Shown here: piece by piece, positions 1 through 11,565 of the stretch
Layout: each line of letters starts with the position of its first letter
Position numbering within the stretch: the first letter of the stretch is position 1
Assembly: GCA_021014325.1 (NCBI GenBank)
Contig: CM037463.1
Span: forward strand, 21,150,026-21,214,025
Direction: 5' to 3'
Length of the DNA stretch: 64,000 nt
DNA from: Plazaster borealis
Lineage: Eukaryota > Echinodermata > Asteroidea > Forcipulatida > Labidiasteridae
Program-made: the position numbers and the translations under genes
The notes under the pieces: generated by a model
Told to the model about the DNA's origin: nothing
What the model saw: the letters and a program-made list of their open reading frames with translations, nothing else
Databases searched by the model: none

Positions 1-1050
1 TGGGAATCAGATAAAATCTGCATGCCTCGCATGTGTAAGAGTCAAACCAACGTCTTCGTCGTTGTGAAGGATCAATAAACATTTATGTGTTGATAAATTT
101 AAATCGTTTTAGGAGCTTTACTTCGAAGCATGCCCCCCATTATATCGTTAGAAAAATAAATGGATAATTGTAACCCCGCGGCAATTCACGCCTGTTTTAA
201 GTTAATGAACGTCTCAAAAACAGAGGCGAAAACATGCCAACGAGACTAAACGTCTTTAGTCTCAAGGCGTTAATACCGCTGGCTTGGTGCCATTTTGAGG
301 GCAGGCGAAGATTGAGCAAAACCAGTAGTCGCTTAAAGATACAAAGTAGTTAGGACTGTGTCATAGGTTGGAATCTGAAATGTACCCTCAACAACTAAAA
401 TGGGGGAACATTTGACTTTTTGTCCCTGAAAAGTTAACATTGTTAAGTTTTTGTCGAGGCAGAGACTTCGGGGTTTGTTTAGCATGACGCACTTTAGACT
501 TGTTTCAAGCCGCAATCATTCTGTCACTTTTCCCGCATGCCTGTTCTTAACCCCCAAAAAAGTAACAACCAACTCCCATCATAATTGAAAAGGGGCCCAG
601 AGTCAGCCGGTTAGGCTTGCCGGTCTAGGTTCAGTTGCATTACCTGCCTTGATTTTAATTCAGGGGGTTATAGGCATATTATTGTTATATCAAAGTGATG
701 GCATATCCACATTCTAAGACCCCCTAGAGTTATAGGAGCTTCTAGTATCCATCAGCGCTAGAGAACTAGATCAAAGAAGATTTCTCTGTATCCGAGGGAA
801 ATAACTGCTACCTTTTCCATCAGGCTGGCATTAAAAAGGGGCATTGATCTTCAGATACACTCTGACAATTCTCATCCTTGTGAATTGGAGCGATTCAATT
901 TTGCTGCACCGAGAATATATTGTGGTTATAACTGTCATTATATAAAATTATACCCGCCGCAAACACAGATCCTTTGACTAATGGAAAACCTGTCATTCTT
1001 TATTTCACCATATAGATGTAATTGACTAAAACCCGCCGTATTGTCGCCGT
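1..1050. other. Intergenic, nothing recognised
   Basis: No open frame with family resemblance, no tRNA-like box pair and no strong tandem or inverted repeat was seen in this stretch. Short open frames are of chance length. Confidence 0.5.
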
Positions 1051-1956
1051 GTCACACGGGGCAATTTACAGGCAACAACCAGTTCCAGGTAATCTCCAAG
1101 AAGACACTATTCTCATGTAAATGTCCACATTATTTTGGGAGGACAGTTAAAGATACTACGGGGGGAAATATTGCTGGTGTACTCCCGAAATGGTCCTTCT
1201 GCTTTGCAGTGCAATAGACTGTGCAAGTCTCGCGCGTATCGGAACGAGAAAACACGTCAAACGAAGAACATTTTTTTCTCTGAAATCAGATCTTTGTTTT
1301 AAATTATATTCAATGATAAAATCTGAACAAAAAAAATACTTATAAGATGTTTATAAAATCAGTATTAGTTTTTATAATCAATACACAAATAATGTGTTAA
1401 TTATTATTGAAGCAAAATTAAAACTCTGGGACAAGGATGCTTATTTGATCTTAACTTTTCAGAAGCCACTTAGGTGGATTCGCGATGGTCACACTGGCAT
1501 AACATTAACGATTGACGCAGTTTAAAGAGGACGCTGACGCCTCAACAACCATAGACTGATATGAAAAGGCTTCCCGTTGCAATTACAGCATCTGGCGCAT
1601 CTGGCGCATCTGGCGCATCCAAACAAGCGTTTACATAAGTTTTGTGATCGGAGGTGAGCACGTGCAGCAACCGGAAGCTGAGGTCAAGTTTAATTCTCGG
1701 GTTTTCTTCGTTATATTGTTGAATTGATTTTACTTTTCTATTTTTTATCACTAAGTATAACATTCCCAACATCATATATATTTTTCATGGTCATAAACCA
1801 TGCACGTTAAACTAAAATAATTGACAAAACAAAATCTTGCCCACGTAAATCTCCATATGGTTGGGACCACAATGGTCCCGGAAGTTCAAGTATACGCGAG
1901 ACTTGCACAGTCTATTGGTTGCCCTCCGAGTTGCCTGTAAAAATTGCCCCGTGTGA
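1051..1956. mobile_element. Nested inverted-repeat element (foldback or MITE composite)
   Basis: Two inverted-repeat pairs are nested. The outer pair is GTCACACGGGGCAA... at 1051-1076 and its complement at 1930-1956. The inner pair starts AATAGACTGTGCAAGTCTCG at 1213 and its complement ends at 1916. The spacing between outer and inner arms is about 136 bp on the left but only 13 bp on the right, so the left side has gained or the right side has lost sequence. No transposase frame is present. The inner arm is closely related to the arms of the element at 35297-35438, so this is probably one MITE family inserted in or beside another. Confidence 0.55.
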
Positions 1957-3236
1957 CCAGACCTATATGTAAAACGCTTGGGGTCATTTTGAAAATAGTT
2001 CACGAAGAAAGTCGGGGACCGACTGTTAGTGAAGGTGTGAGATTGTCTTGTATATGTATCAATATAAATTGACTTATACCATTGTGGGTACCCCCGGGGA
2101 ATCTATGTCTCCCCCGCAGACGGATCAATTCCCTTTAGCTAGAAAAAACTTCCCCCACAGAAAATGTATTTTTATTTTTTAAAAGTTATCAAAACAGAGA
2201 ATTTGCCATTCAGTGTGAAATGAATTATTGACATGCACAGCTACCGGGCGATGAACGATTTCGAGCTGTGTTCGCGATCGCACCTCTCTGAGCTGTCGCC
2301 CAGGCGAGTATTTATATGCCGTACAAGGTTGACTGAACTCATTAGATAAACGTTTTGTAATAACTTTCCATTAAAAGTGACGAGAAGTCACTTTAAGAAT
2401 TAAGTATCCAAATGACATACCTAATACGACCGGCACTTGTACTTTTTTTTATAGATTTAATCCAATAGGTATTTTAACATGCAGCAAATAGCGTTGTGTT
2501 ATTCCCAACGGCGGCGCTGCGGGGACCGGGGCCCCCAGTTAATTTCTTCCCCCCCCCCCATCCACCCCCCCCCCAATTAAATTGAATTTAATCCCTAACC
2601 ATTGCACTCATATTAATGCAGTTATGTTTGCATAACACCAGCTCAGGAATAACGCTGGTGTCAGTCCGTCATCGCGGTATAGTTGATGCTTTTTAGCAGT
2701 ATTAAATTACATTCAAGATTAATGTTAGCCCCCCTTAAATTTAAGCTTGCCGCCCCCCCCCCCTTTCAACAGGTCTGGTGTCACCACTGCTTGTTCCCTG
2801 TGCTGTGCATATACTGATTCTCGTTTTATCACAAGGGATCAGACTATGTTGGCCTCCCAGTATCGGTTTGATTTAAATGGATGAAAAACGAGCGAAGAAA
2901 CATTACTCCCTTCCCAAAACCACGTACAGCTTTCCTTTAAATTGCATTCTGAATCAATAGCTCTGCTGAGACATACGACGTGAGCGATGTTAAATACAAG
3001 CTTATCAAATTAATAAATCAATACTTAATCACTTGATGTTGTTTCAAGACGCAACATGAATCCCTAACACCTGACAACAACTATACTGTCTGGAAAAAAA
3101 AGGGAAATAGTTTTCAAGCATCACACATAACATTATAGATGAAGTCAGTGGTTTACCTTCATTATCAGAGTGTTAAATTACTTGACAATTTTCTGCTCAG
3201 CAAATTATGAGCAGGATATCAGTCACAGACCGTACA
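1957..3236. other. Intergenic with poly-C tracts
   Basis: The stretch contains long C runs at about 2548-2575 and 2752-2763 and a small hairpin (ACACCAGC and its complement) at about 2636-2661. Nothing gene-like was recognised. Confidence 0.45.
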
Positions 3237-3320
3237 TGTGACATTGTGGCTGGTGGCCCTATTTTTGGCAGGTAAGCATACTTTAGCAGCACTATGAAAT
3301 TGGGCCCTGCTGGTCTGATT
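3237..3320 (-). repeat. Dispersed repeat, CCCAATTTCATGG family (partial)
   Basis: Read on the minus strand, this stretch has GGGCCCAATTTCATAGTGCTG followed by GCTTACC-type sequence and ends in a GGCCACCAGCCAC block. The same order of motifs recurs at 42090-42420, which marks it as a dispersed repeat. It is short and diverged. Confidence 0.45.
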
Positions 3321-4099
3321 ATCCATTGGGGCTATAGTAGAGGCAACCACTCTTGTTAATGTCTTGAGGTAGTTGCCCCATGCCCCGTTGGTGCCCCATG
3401 GGAATGTCCCAGTTGACCAAGTTAACCTCGTATCAAGAGAGGTGATCTTCACCAAGGAAATACATGTACTGTTTGCGGCGCCAGACTATCAGAGTTTGGA
3501 GGGGATGGGTAAGTGAGGGGCAAAATAATATGGTTGGCAGTGGCAATCGAAAAACATTACAAACAAGACATTTACAAACACACACCGTTGTTAGTCTAAG
3601 TGTTTTGCCTAGCAAAGGCTGTGATAAAAAATAGAAGGTATTGATCTAATGAGCCGACTGCCGATTGGGGGGTTAAAGGAAAAATTCAGCTTAAAGCCCC
3701 GTACGCTGAGCGAACATTTCAAAGCAAATGATGGGGTCTAAGCCGGAGCCAGAGCCGTTAGCTCTATGCATTGCTATAGCTTTCGTACTATCTGTGTGTA
3801 GGTATACAGGGTAAACAAGACTGACATTTTTATTGCAGTAACAGTATATTTGATCAGCACTTTATTGGCATGTTCACGGATGCCCAGAACAAACTCAAGC
3901 CAATAACTTTTTTTTAAGTGGAAATTTAGTCCAGATACAGAATCGCTTTGGATCCAGGAAAAGTTGTACCAAATTTCAGATCCTTGAGTGCTATTTAAAG
4001 TTCCATTGTTTGTTTATAATTTTATGGTAATGTATTTTTTGTTATTAATATATGTTAATTTTGCATCGGGGATGAAGAATATAAGTATTTTTTACCATT
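3321..4099. other. Intergenic, nothing recognised
   Basis: No gene, RNA gene or well-defined repeat was recognised between the CCCAATTTCATGG repeat and the downstream SINE. Confidence 0.45.
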
Positions 4100-4250
4100 T
4101 CACTGATGTGTAATAAGCACTGTATGCTCAGTACTTTCAAGCAAATCCACAGGCAAATCACTCGGGTGGGATTCGAACCCAAGACGTCTTACCACTAGAC
4201 CACCGAACAAGCCCGGTGGCTAGAGGCAGTTCAAATCTATTGGCAGCGGG
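4100..4250 (-). repeat. tRNA-derived SINE, CTCGGGTGGGATTCGAACC family, copy 1
   Basis: On the minus strand this holds a tRNA-like head: an A-box-like segment in the GTGGTCTAGTGGTAAGAC region and a B box (GGTTCGAATCC), followed by a conserved body. Two further copies, also minus strand, lie at 59776 and 62760, inside and just after the JmjC gene. The head is shortened here because the segment between the B box and the anticodon region is missing compared with the other two. Confidence 0.7.
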
Positions 4251-5365
4251 TATTTGTTATTGTTATTTGGGGTATTCAAGTTTGTCTTTGTCTCCGCGCC
4301 TTGAGCGCCCAGCAGCGGGTTGGATACGACTGCGCTACAAATCTGTATTAAGTATAGTAAAGTGGACAATATTTGGGTTAATTAAGATTTTCAACAATCA
4401 TTTGAAATAGTTTCCGTCACTACAAATGTGCGTATAGTCTTCTAAATGTTGCATGCAGAATAATGAACTAAGTGCATATAGTACAACATACGTATTGAAA
4501 TGTGACACAAATTAAGAGGGATGCTACATAGCTGTCCCCCTGACGACCAGTTACATTTAATACCTGTTTTGTACGTCAAATTTAAGTTTAAATTCAATCA
4601 CTGTCTCTCCCCCTTCAATCCCTAGTCACGACTGTCTTCAAACGCAAGATGGTCACAGAACTCCCTGCCTTCCGATCATTAGCCATCCCGTAGGGCATGT
4701 TCCTTGTTTGGGTAATTACAAAATTCAAACCGTTCACCTTATTAAGTAAAAGCTTTCTTTTCGAAAAACAAAACAAAAAAACGATGGATATTGAGCGACT
4801 CGATGAATAGCCGGATTGGAAACTCGCATTTTCATTGTATTTTTACAACAATGCCGTCTTCTCTTGACATGGATACTGAATTGTAAATTAGAGGAGGCAT
4901 GGAAAGGTCTGAACTCGGGAACTAAAGCAAGGAGTTTATCCTACTTTGCTATATTTAGATTCGTAATATTCATTTGTTAAATCGCTTCAATTCATTTGCC
5001 CCCAGTTGGTACTAACCGGATCATTGTATCGCAAAATGATAAGAAAAGTGCATCTTTTGTTCCTTTTTGTCTTTATTGTTGTAATATCAGCTATTGTTAA
5101 TAGCATACCCTCATCTGACTAGTTAAATAAAAAAACATAGTTCTGAATAAATCCAATCAGAAAAGAGTAGCTCTAGTACGAAATAAATTAATATTATTAT
5201 TAATATTGTTTATAAACATATTATAATTACAAATATATAAAACCGCAGATTACAAAATACGATAAACATTCCAAAGACAGGGCAGTGTTATTCGTGGATA
5301 ACAAAAAGTAAACTTACTGTTTGTTGTTTTCCAAATGCCATTAGACCACAAACAAAAACAAAAAA
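4251..5365. other. Intergenic, AT-rich
   Basis: An AT-rich stretch without recognised genes. No repeat with clear boundaries was seen before the 327-bp tandem array. Confidence 0.45.
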
Positions 5366-6348
5366 CAATCCAAACACCACAACGCCACAAATAAAATTAC
5401 AAAAAATACAAATTACACTAGAACAAGAGATAAATATCAATTGATACTACAAGAAAAGGCAAAATAAAAACATCGATGTAAACAGTATACAGCAGATTAA
5501 CGATGACCTAAGGAACACAACAGTAAGAATAGGAAAATATGTGGGAAAATAACCTTTAATTGAACTATTGAAGGTAGGGTCATTGGGTTTTTGTAAACGT
5601 TTTGCTCATTAAAGGCAAAGAAAGATACAAAAACCGCATCTCTGGCCGCAGTATTCGCGAACGGACACCAACCCTCAGAAATCTCAGAAACGATTCAAAC
5701 ACCACAACGCCACAAATAAAATTACAAAAATACAAATTAAACTATAGAACAAGAGATAAATATCAATTGATACTACAAGAAAATGCAAAATAAAACATCG
5801 ATGTAAACAGTATACAGCAGATTAACGATGACCTAAGGAACACAACAGTAAGAATAGGAAATTATTGGGAAAAAAATAACCTTTAATTTTACTATTAAAG
5901 GTAGGGTCATTGGGTTTTTGTAAACGTTTTGCTCATTAAAGGCAAAGAAAGATACAAAAACCGCATCTCTGGCCGCAGTATTCGCGAACGGACACCAACC
6001 CTCAGAAATCTCAGAAACGATTCAAACACCACAACGCCACACATAAAATTACAAAAATACAAATTAAACTATAGAACAAGAGATAAATATCAATTGATAC
6101 TACAAGAAAATGCAAAATAAAACATCGATGTAAACAGTATACAGCAGATTAACGATGACCTAAGGAACACAACAGTAAGAATAGGAAATTATGGGGAAAA
6201 ATAACCTTTAATTGAACTATTAAAGGTAGGGTCATTGGGTTTTTGTAAACGTTTTGCTCATTAAAGGCAAAGAAAGATACAAAAACCGCATCTCTGGCCG
6301 CAGTATTCGCGAACGGACACCAACCCTCAGAAATCTGAGAAACGATTC
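5366..6348. repeat. Three-unit tandem repeat, 327-bp period
   Basis: Three nearly identical units follow one another head to tail, beginning near 5366, 5692 and 6019. The later two are almost base-identical; the first has small indels. Each unit contains the landmark GGTAGGGTCATTGGGTTTTT and a segment starting ACCGCATCTCTGGCCGCAG. A 63-codon open frame repeats in the last two full copies; because it simply repeats with the unit it is not evidence of coding. The array ends abruptly at GATTCATGCATGCATGG. Confidence 0.85.
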
Positions 6349-6391
6349 ATGCATGCATGGCTTCGCATGTTTGGGGGTAAAACAATATTAA

Positions 6392-6512
6392 AACCATATT
6401 ACTTCGAAGGGAATCCTTTCTCAAAATAGTTTATACTATCAACAGCTGCAGTGCTTCTCATCAAGTAAGTTTTTATGGTCATTAATTTGTTGAGTATTTA
6501 CAAATCTATCAC
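6392..6512. repeat. Partial TTAA-type MITE
   Basis: The stretch has the internal landmarks of the MITE family at 30139, 34849 and 48794 (ATAGTTTATACTATCAACAGC followed by AAGTAAGTTTTTATG) but lacks well-preserved termini. It is a truncated copy. Confidence 0.55.
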
Positions 6513-8453
6513 CCTAAACTTTTAAGTAATATTTGTCAAATATTTGGGGGTGTATATTACTGTTAAGGCAACATAAGAAATGGTCTTTATATTTACATAC
6601 GATAGGCCTGTGCACCTGTCAAAGCTTGACCCCTGCAAATAAAAACCATCTAAGGATGCTGGTATAGCTAACCAGATAAACACATTAAATCTCACAACCG
6701 CATGCATTTCATGCATATAATTGTTTCTCGGGATGCTACGGGTAAACACCTGCCGGTGACCGCGTTTACACATAGAGCAAGATTTGTCCAGTTGTCTTGA
6801 TGGCAAAGTATAAATTGGTCCCACCTTAATTGCATAGAGCTTCTGAAGCAAAAAGTACCATCCCAACAATGTTCCCGCATGGGAAAAATACACCAGGAAC
6901 CTAATACAATACAAGTGTCAGTTCGGCGACACTGGTAACGATTTATATATTAAATGGGCCACCTTGTGTTGTACCCAGCTAATTGTGCTTAATTAGTCCA
7001 TGGTAATTTGGAACCAAATTGTATAGGTTATTGTAATTCTCAATTTTTGATAGCCTCCTCTTGTCATTCGTCTGCCGTTGCCGTAAAACGCACATCGCCT
7101 GATGCATCTCAATACTATAGTATAGTTAAAGAACAAAATTGCACTTGGATATATATATACATCTAGTCAGTGTCTAAATTTGACGTGCGGCAAATTGCCT
7201 GCGACCTCTTCAGGGATAAAATTAAATAGTGCTTATTCCCACGTTTGGGTTACGGTTTTATCTATCACAGTATATCCGAGGGTGTTCCTGTCATTGCCAA
7301 AGTAGTAATACGGAATGGCTTAGAAAATGTAATTGATGAAACATAACACAAACAATATCTTTGTTTGGGGTTTCACAAATGCACGAGAGGAGCGTCACGC
7401 GTAATCAAAACAAAATCTGCACTGGCGGCCTACAGGACAAGCAAAAACACAAACACTGCAGACTTCGGATAATTAAAAATTTAATTGCAACGAATAAAGA
7501 AGCGAGCCGTAATGGAAACAAAAGTAAGATGTATAGTGAAATGCGCAAAACCAATTCATGCTTGTGGCTTTTTATATTCATCAATTTAGGTAAAAGATTT
7601 GTTTTCCCCATATTCTGTTATCAAAAGTTCAATTTGCCATGGCCTGGAAACACAATTTCTTAACAAATAATCTTTAAGATGTTGTTCAACATCCTCGGTA
7701 TAAACAAACAGCACCCTATCTACGTCTTTTTCATCTATAAATGTTTTGAAAAGGAAAAAGTAAGAACATGTTTTGGTCCGCCGTTTTGAAATGCATGAGG
7801 TTCCTTCACGTATAAATGGATTATCTACTAAACGAATCTTAGAACTATGGCCACCAGCATCTGTCCTGGTGCACAGCCGAGGTGTTGATGTAAGGCAACA
7901 TTGAATAGCGGTAGCCGTAATGTGATTGTTGTTCCTCGTGGCGAGACTACTGAGAAGGGGATTCCGTAACCCAGTTATGTTTTCGTCATATTCACGCGAT
8001 GATTAGATTTTCGCCCAGCTTTGTAAATGTTAATATTGCAGACACGGCTTACGCAGTCTGCCGCATTCCCTTGCTCTTTTTTTATTAGATATAAAGCGAC
8101 TGCGAAAAGGGTAAGTGTAGACATTTCAGTCGTAGATCTTGCAGGAGTGTCGAAGCTAGTTAATACAAAATGCTCCACAATTTTTTATTTTTGTTCATGT
8201 TGTTTTACAAAGTAGATGGAATAAAAAGCATCGATAAAAATGTGCACGGAAATAAATAGCCCTGTACCAATAGTTAAGGTTGACACTTCAAGACCCGTGG
8301 CAAATCTGATTTTAAGCTTCAAGTATTATTCATTAACTTGCCTAAAAGAGCACCAACATGGTGAATACTAGATTTTATTCTTCAGAGAATATTTTTCTTG
8401 ATCTTAATAGTGTCTTACATGCTCAGCAGTTTTATTTAACAGTGATCCAAATG
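6513..8453. other. Intergenic, nothing recognised
   Basis: The longest open frame here is 130 codons on the minus strand (6522-6914). It has no recognisable domain and no supporting splice or codon signal, so I treat it as chance. Confidence 0.45.
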
Positions 8454-8518
8454 TTTTTATGCTACAGGGAAGAATAAAAAAGGTAATACCTTTTTATTCT
8501 TCCCTATAGCATAAAAAA
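8454..8518. repeat. Near-perfect 65-bp palindrome
   Basis: Two arms of about 32 bases centred on the single base within GGTAATACC are inverted copies. They differ by one A-tract length change and one C/T substitution in CTACAGGG versus CTATAGGG. It could be a degenerate hairpin element. Confidence 0.75.
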
Positions 8519-11470
8519 GTCGTAAAATGTTGGGAAGTAGGTTTTCATAAACCATTATAAATTCCGTACTCAAGACACAGATTCTCTCGAAAGGATTTCA
8601 AGCCGGATCCTTTATTCCGGAGATGTATTTTGTTTGTTATGCCGTCGTATTTTGGTTGTTTCCCTGGTTACCACAAACCACCGCCTCATTAGCCCATTTA
8701 TATCAAGTTTTCGCTGCTAGCTTATCACTTGATCCATGTCAATTCAGATTACAAAGTGGCTGGTAAAAAGTTACCAGGCGTCCATTTAGACTCTTGTTCC
8801 GCCCGGAGTTGTTCTAGCAACAAACAACACATGCCTTTAGATATTTTGTGAAGCTCGACGTAAATCACATCTGTGCGGCAGCCAGCGTACATTTTTAACA
8901 GCGACAGTTTTGTAACATTTTTTTTCTAAACATTTTCAAACAGTACAGCGCGTCAGTTACTCATTGTCACTATAGTGTACCTCGCTCATAAGAACAATAT
9001 TTGACAAGTAACTATGGCTTCCTGCCATCTGACCCCAGGCATGTTTCGCGTGATTTTGACAATCGGGATAAACATATTTGATAACTGCAGAAAACCAAAC
9101 AGAAAACAGTAAAAGAAAATAACACTGTTCCGGGGAACATTTCAACTCTCTTGACTTTAAACTCATCAAATACATTGTTTTTGAGACCTTCGTACAACTA
9201 ACTGAACTGTGAAATTGGACATGCTCTTGTACTGGTACCAGTCATTTTGAATGCGGTTTAAATACCACGCAAGGTTATCAGCTGACCAAGAGTTCACAAA
9301 CACAGAAAGATTCTCTCGAAAAAAATGGTGTGATAAAGAAACTGAAACTCCAGCGGTGATACGACCACTTTTAAGAACAAACCACATGAGAGGTGCACTA
9401 ATGTGTTGCAGGTGTTGGTGGTGCTATCCAATTACGAAGGGGAATACTGTTCCACTGCGTATCTATTTACTTAGATAAAATGAGTTTGGGAACAAACAAA
9501 ACGAAACGAACAAACAGGCTAATCCTTAACGTAACGGGTAGAGCGAAACACTCTTCTTGGCAGTCTGAAAATATACATGTATATCACAGCCTATTTCAGC
9601 GTTATGGTTACTTTGACTCTGAAGGATGTTTCAGGCCTGGATTTACACGGAGGTCACGGAGAGCATTGGCCACTGTTTTCCCATGTCTTGGCCTTGGCGC
9701 CCCTTCAAAAGTTTCCCCGCAGACTTTAAGATTGTGCAAAGAAAGTGCACTTAGCAAAATGAAAATGGTCATGCCCTCTCAAAGATTAAATTCCAGACCT
9801 GTTGTTTTTTTCAAAATGTAGAATGCCGTTGCAGATTTCATTAGTATTGTTGTCAGGAAAAAGATAAAAAACACTTAAGAAATTTGGTTACAAATTTGAT
9901 GCTTTATTTCTAATGGCTTGCAACCTTCCCGTCGGATTGTCGAGAGCTCTATAAAGTGAACATTAAATGATGCCCGAGGCTTGAAGATCACTGCCGATAT
10001 AAATATACTATTAATATTGTTGTTGTATTGATTTTGTTTCTTTTTCTTTTTTCGTGGACAAAAAAAGAAACAAGAAGGCAGACATGAAATGACGTTGTCG
10101 TTCATCATGTTGGCGCCAACGTGTTCTCTTTTTATGGGTGCACATTCAACATCGGAGTAAAACCGAGCCGGACTATAAGTTGAAAAGGGATACACGTTTG
10201 AAAGTAATTCTTGATTCATTGCTTCCATTTTGCCATTGCGGATAATAGACAACTCATTAAGCGACATCAAAATGAACTATGTTTTGATAAATTTACACAT
10301 TCCATATCTCCGGAGATGGCACACCATTTGCCTGATTAAGTTCACTTTATCCAAAATCACGACACGCCACCTGGGACACAGGGGCTAGACTGCCTGCCCA
10401 AATGGGCTATTTATCGACTCTTATCGACTATTTATCGACTCTTATACAGTGCAATTCCAAAGAATGATCATTGCGCTTCAAACATTATTATTCCTGGTCA
10501 CTAGGCCATATATTTTATTCCTTAAACCGTCTCAGTTCCCTGACAATGAAGGGGATGGTGATGGTGATGGCTGATGATGGTGACGATGATGTTGAGAATA
10601 AGGAGGTGGAGTGAAAGAATGAGAAGGATATAGAGCGGAGATGATATACAAAGATGGTTATTGAAGATTCAAGATTATAAGTCTGGCTTTGAAAGACTAA
10701 AACTAAATGCAGGTACGCCCGATGATATCGACTGCGAGTCGAAGAAGTGTAAGTTGCCTGATGGCTATAACAAAGGAATATATTTGATAGACGATAGTTC
10801 CTGCTTTCCACCTTTTCACAAACCTGGTCGACAAAAAGGGTGACTTGTGCACAGTTGTGTTTTCTTTGTTGTAATTAGTATTGTTAGTTTAAATTTAGAA
10901 GCGCCGACTCGCATTTGAAGAGGGGCATCATTTTTGTCTGGATGGAAGTAGAAACCTAACTTTTGTACTTCTGTTGGAATTACAAATTTCCCCAAGGAAA
11001 TTGCTGCTTCGCAAGAAGCATTTCCAAGTAATGCGCCCTCTCTCTTTGTTGTCATATAGGTGATCTGAATTTAAAAGAAAATCATTGCAAGAATTCAAAT
11101 GTATCTGCCCTAGACGCAGATGACGATATCGCGTGTAAATAATTAAACTCTCGAGACTTTTCTCATGTGAACTTTTTTAATTCAAGCCGTTCAATTCTCC
11201 CGTTCAGAGTGGTTTATTTTTGGTTGTACCGTGCTATTCCATGCGTAATCTAATTGAAATGCTCTCCCGGTGGTGATCAAAGCGGTGTTTAAAGAGTAAG
11301 ATGACTGAGAATGAAATTGGAAGGTTACAGTATAGCTTACATGGACAGTGACAGCTACAAATAGTTCTAATAATACCAGTGTACGTGTCTGTCATGAGGG
11401 TATGTCTGTATATGTGCAAGTGCCATGGTGATACAGGAGGACAACCGACTCAATAAAGCAGATATTCAAC
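8519..11470. other. Intergenic, nothing recognised
   Basis: Open frames of up to 131 codons (for example 9480-9821 plus and 9875-10270 minus) show no domain. A CCATGTCTTGGCCTTGG segment near 9680 looks like dispersed-repeat sequence to me but I could not confirm a second copy in this window. A GATGGTGATGG microsatellite-like patch lies at 10553-10590. Confidence 0.4.
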
Positions 11471-11565
11471 CTAAAGAAGGGGTATTTCGGGTATTTCGCC
11501 AGAGGAAGCTCCGCTGTTTCGGACATGTGGCCAGTGGAAGTGCTGGGAAGTTAAGGTAAAAGTAT
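11471..11565 (+). pseudogene. Remnant of LINE reverse-transcriptase C-terminus
   Basis: Read from 11503 the plus strand gives RKLRCFGHVASGSAGKLR followed by a stop. The R-x-L-R-x-F-G-H-V motif is typical of the C-terminal end of non-LTR retrotransposon ORF2 proteins (RRLRWFGHVARM-type). Only this short piece is left, and it runs directly into the 60-bp tandem array, whose units translate to PRRQGWLENDLEDY, resembling the next conserved LINE block (GRPRKRWLDDVKEDL-type). The family of LINE cannot be fixed from so little sequence. Confidence 0.6.

Noticed and set aside
5602..6120. Two nearly identical 63-residue frames as a duplicated small gene
   Set aside because: They repeat because the 327-bp unit repeats. 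No domain, and the first unit does not preserve the frame.
9480..9821. 113-codon plus-strand frame with ATG
   Set aside because: No domain seen, and part of the nucleotide sequence looks like dispersed repeat.
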